NCBI RefSeq assembly: GCF_013368755.1
Contig: NC_049566.1
Coordinates: 930,001-994,000 of the forward strand
DNA: 64,000 bases
Direction: 5' to 3'
From: Talaromyces rugulosus
Lineage: Eukaryota; Ascomycota; Eurotiomycetes; Eurotiales; Trichocomaceae
Under the pieces are notes generated by a model. It ran no database searches. It saw nothing but the letters and a program-made list of their open reading frames with translations, and was not told the origin of the DNA. Shown here in pieces: positions 63,185 to 64,000 of this stretch; position 1 is the stretch's first letter; each line of letters starts with the position of its first letter. The translations under genes and the position numbers were made by a program.

Positions 63185-64000
63185 TCAAGAGAAGTGCACA
63201 TCTAGATCAAGAACAACATGGCTGGGTGTACTCATCCCCTTCAGCGAGACATACTTCTGGTTAGGCCACTGGACCACCAAGGGTGCAGTCTGTACAAAGG
63301 TCCCTCCAAGGTCGGTTATCTTGTTTTCCACAACCGCATATATAATACCAACCACTAGGAGCACAATCCAATCGAGGCACGCGAGCAGCCACTTCCACCA
63401 TTCCATGCTTGTATCTTTGCCTTTATCCTCCTTGATTTGTTTCAGGGTGACCGTCTGCTTTGCCTGATCGACCTGAAACTGCTGCCAGCTTTTGTCCCAC
63501 GCCGACCCGTGGATGTGTATAAAGGTCGCGTCAACTTTCACCAGCAGGTTGAAATATAGCGCCTTCTCAGTGGTGTCGATTTCCGCCGTCATTGTGTCAA
63601 TCCAGGGGTCATGATCAAAGCTGAGATTGATGTTCGATTTGTTGTATAACTGATACAACTCAGAGTCAGACCCTCCAACCTTTTTGATTAACATTGTCTT
63701 GGGCAAGCTGTCGCCGTCCTTGGCATTCTTCTTGAGATTTTCAATCAATGGGGGCAAGACAAAGTGTTCCAGGAACAGCTTGTTGGAGGCGAGCACCATG
63801 AAATCCTGGTTGGAGGCAAGAAGTGGCTTTTTGAAGAGAATCCCACCATCGGGCTTTCCCTCAGACACGGATTGCATCAGCACGAGCAAGTTGCTGCGGC
63901 CGGGATCCTTTACATCTTGAACAAAGGAGAAGTCGGCAGTGTGAGGGATTAAGGACTTGTATTCTTTGGCCTTCTCGTTCGACAACGCAAAAGAGGCGAC
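63185..64000 (-). CDS. Possible TULIP/P47-like protein, C-terminal part
   Basis: Partial: the frame is open to the window end at 64000 and the start lies outside. 271 codons are visible. The text SLIPHTADFSFVQD, NLLVLMQS, FMVLASNKLFLEHFVLPPL, then IHGSAWDKSWQQFQVDQA and a hydrophobic helix (LLACLDWIVLLVVGIIYAVV) before a beta-rich end reminds me of the fungal members of the OrfX2/OrfX3/P47 family, lipid-binding-type TULIP folds whose bacterial relatives accompany some clostridial toxins. Family assignment is from memory and moderate. Such proteins also occur in harmless fungi and bacteria, and nothing here suggests toxicity: no protease or binding domain of a toxin is seen. It is convergent with the bHLH gene. 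Confidence 0.5.
   Translation of the reverse strand, partial: VASFALSNEKAKEYKSLIPHTADFSFVQDVKDPGRSNLLVLMQSVSEGKPDGGILFKKPLLASNQDFMVLASNKLFLEHFVLPPLIENLKKNAKDGDSLPKTMLIKKVGGSDSELYQLYNKSNINLSFDHDPWIDTMTAEIDTTEKALYFNLLVKVDATFIHIHGSAWDKSWQQFQVDQAKQTVTLKQIKEDKGKDTSMEWWKWLLACLDWIVLLVVGIIYAVVENKITDLGGTFVQTAPLVVQWPNQKYVSLKGMSTPSHVVLDLDVHFS

Noticed and set aside
1..64000. tRNA genes and CRISPR arrays
   Set aside because: No sequence with both tRNA promoter boxes and cloverleaf pairing was found by eye, and no regularly spaced repeats occur; a covariance-model scan was not possible.

Overview
The window is nuclear DNA of a filamentous ascomycete (Pezizomycotina, most likely Eurotiomycetes). Genes are dense on both strands and carry short GT-AG introns, mostly 45-75 nt. 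Families typical of moulds are present: a Zn(II)2Cys6 regulator, an Opi1 repressor, a SAGA Spt8 subunit, an SRPK-like kinase, a DUF3445 protein and F-box/ankyrin proteins. No tRNA, rRNA, CRISPR array or intact transposon was seen. I support 24 protein-coding genes, two of them cut by the window edges. Spliced models were built by hand from splice signals and reading phase, and each complete model sums to a whole number of codons.

Layout. 1-8.7 kb: 3' part of an ABCC-type transporter, then an accessory-looking group of a secreted YVTN-type beta-propeller protein, a secreted DUF3237 protein and a zinc-cluster regulator. 8.7-10.1 kb: AT-rich gene-poor stretch with an inverted repeat. 10.1-18.1 kb: an NFX1/Hrr1-type RNA helicase, an AIF-like FAD oxidoreductase and a glutathione S-transferase-like protein. 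18.7-25.0 kb: Spt8, a membrane glycosyltransferase-like protein, Prp38 and a DUF3445 protein. 27.0-33.2 kb: F-box/ankyrin protein and a cellular RNA-dependent RNA polymerase. 34.2-44.6 kb: Opi1, a Cys/His-containing unknown, a sugar-type short-chain reductase and a large single-pass membrane protein. 44.9-52.5 kb: housekeeping genes with short spacers (pICln, Doa1/Ufd3, NAD(P)HX epimerase, mitoribosomal S16, SRPK-like kinase). 54.3-62.2 kb: Whi3-like RNA-binding protein, Bot1/Mrps35 mitoribosomal protein and a bHLH regulator. 63.2-64.0 kb: 3' part of a protein that may belong to the TULIP/P47-like family.

Genes that may work together. The Hrr1/ZNFX1-type helicase and the RNA-dependent RNA polymerase lie 16 kb apart. 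In fission yeast the corresponding proteins sit in one RNA-directed RNA polymerase complex, so the linkage is the best candidate here for a functional system. Other notable signals are an inositol-response-like E-box upstream of opi1, a perfect 26-bp dyad in the promoter shared by the NAD(P)HX epimerase and mitoribosomal S16 genes, and an overlapping minimal upstream ORF on doa1.
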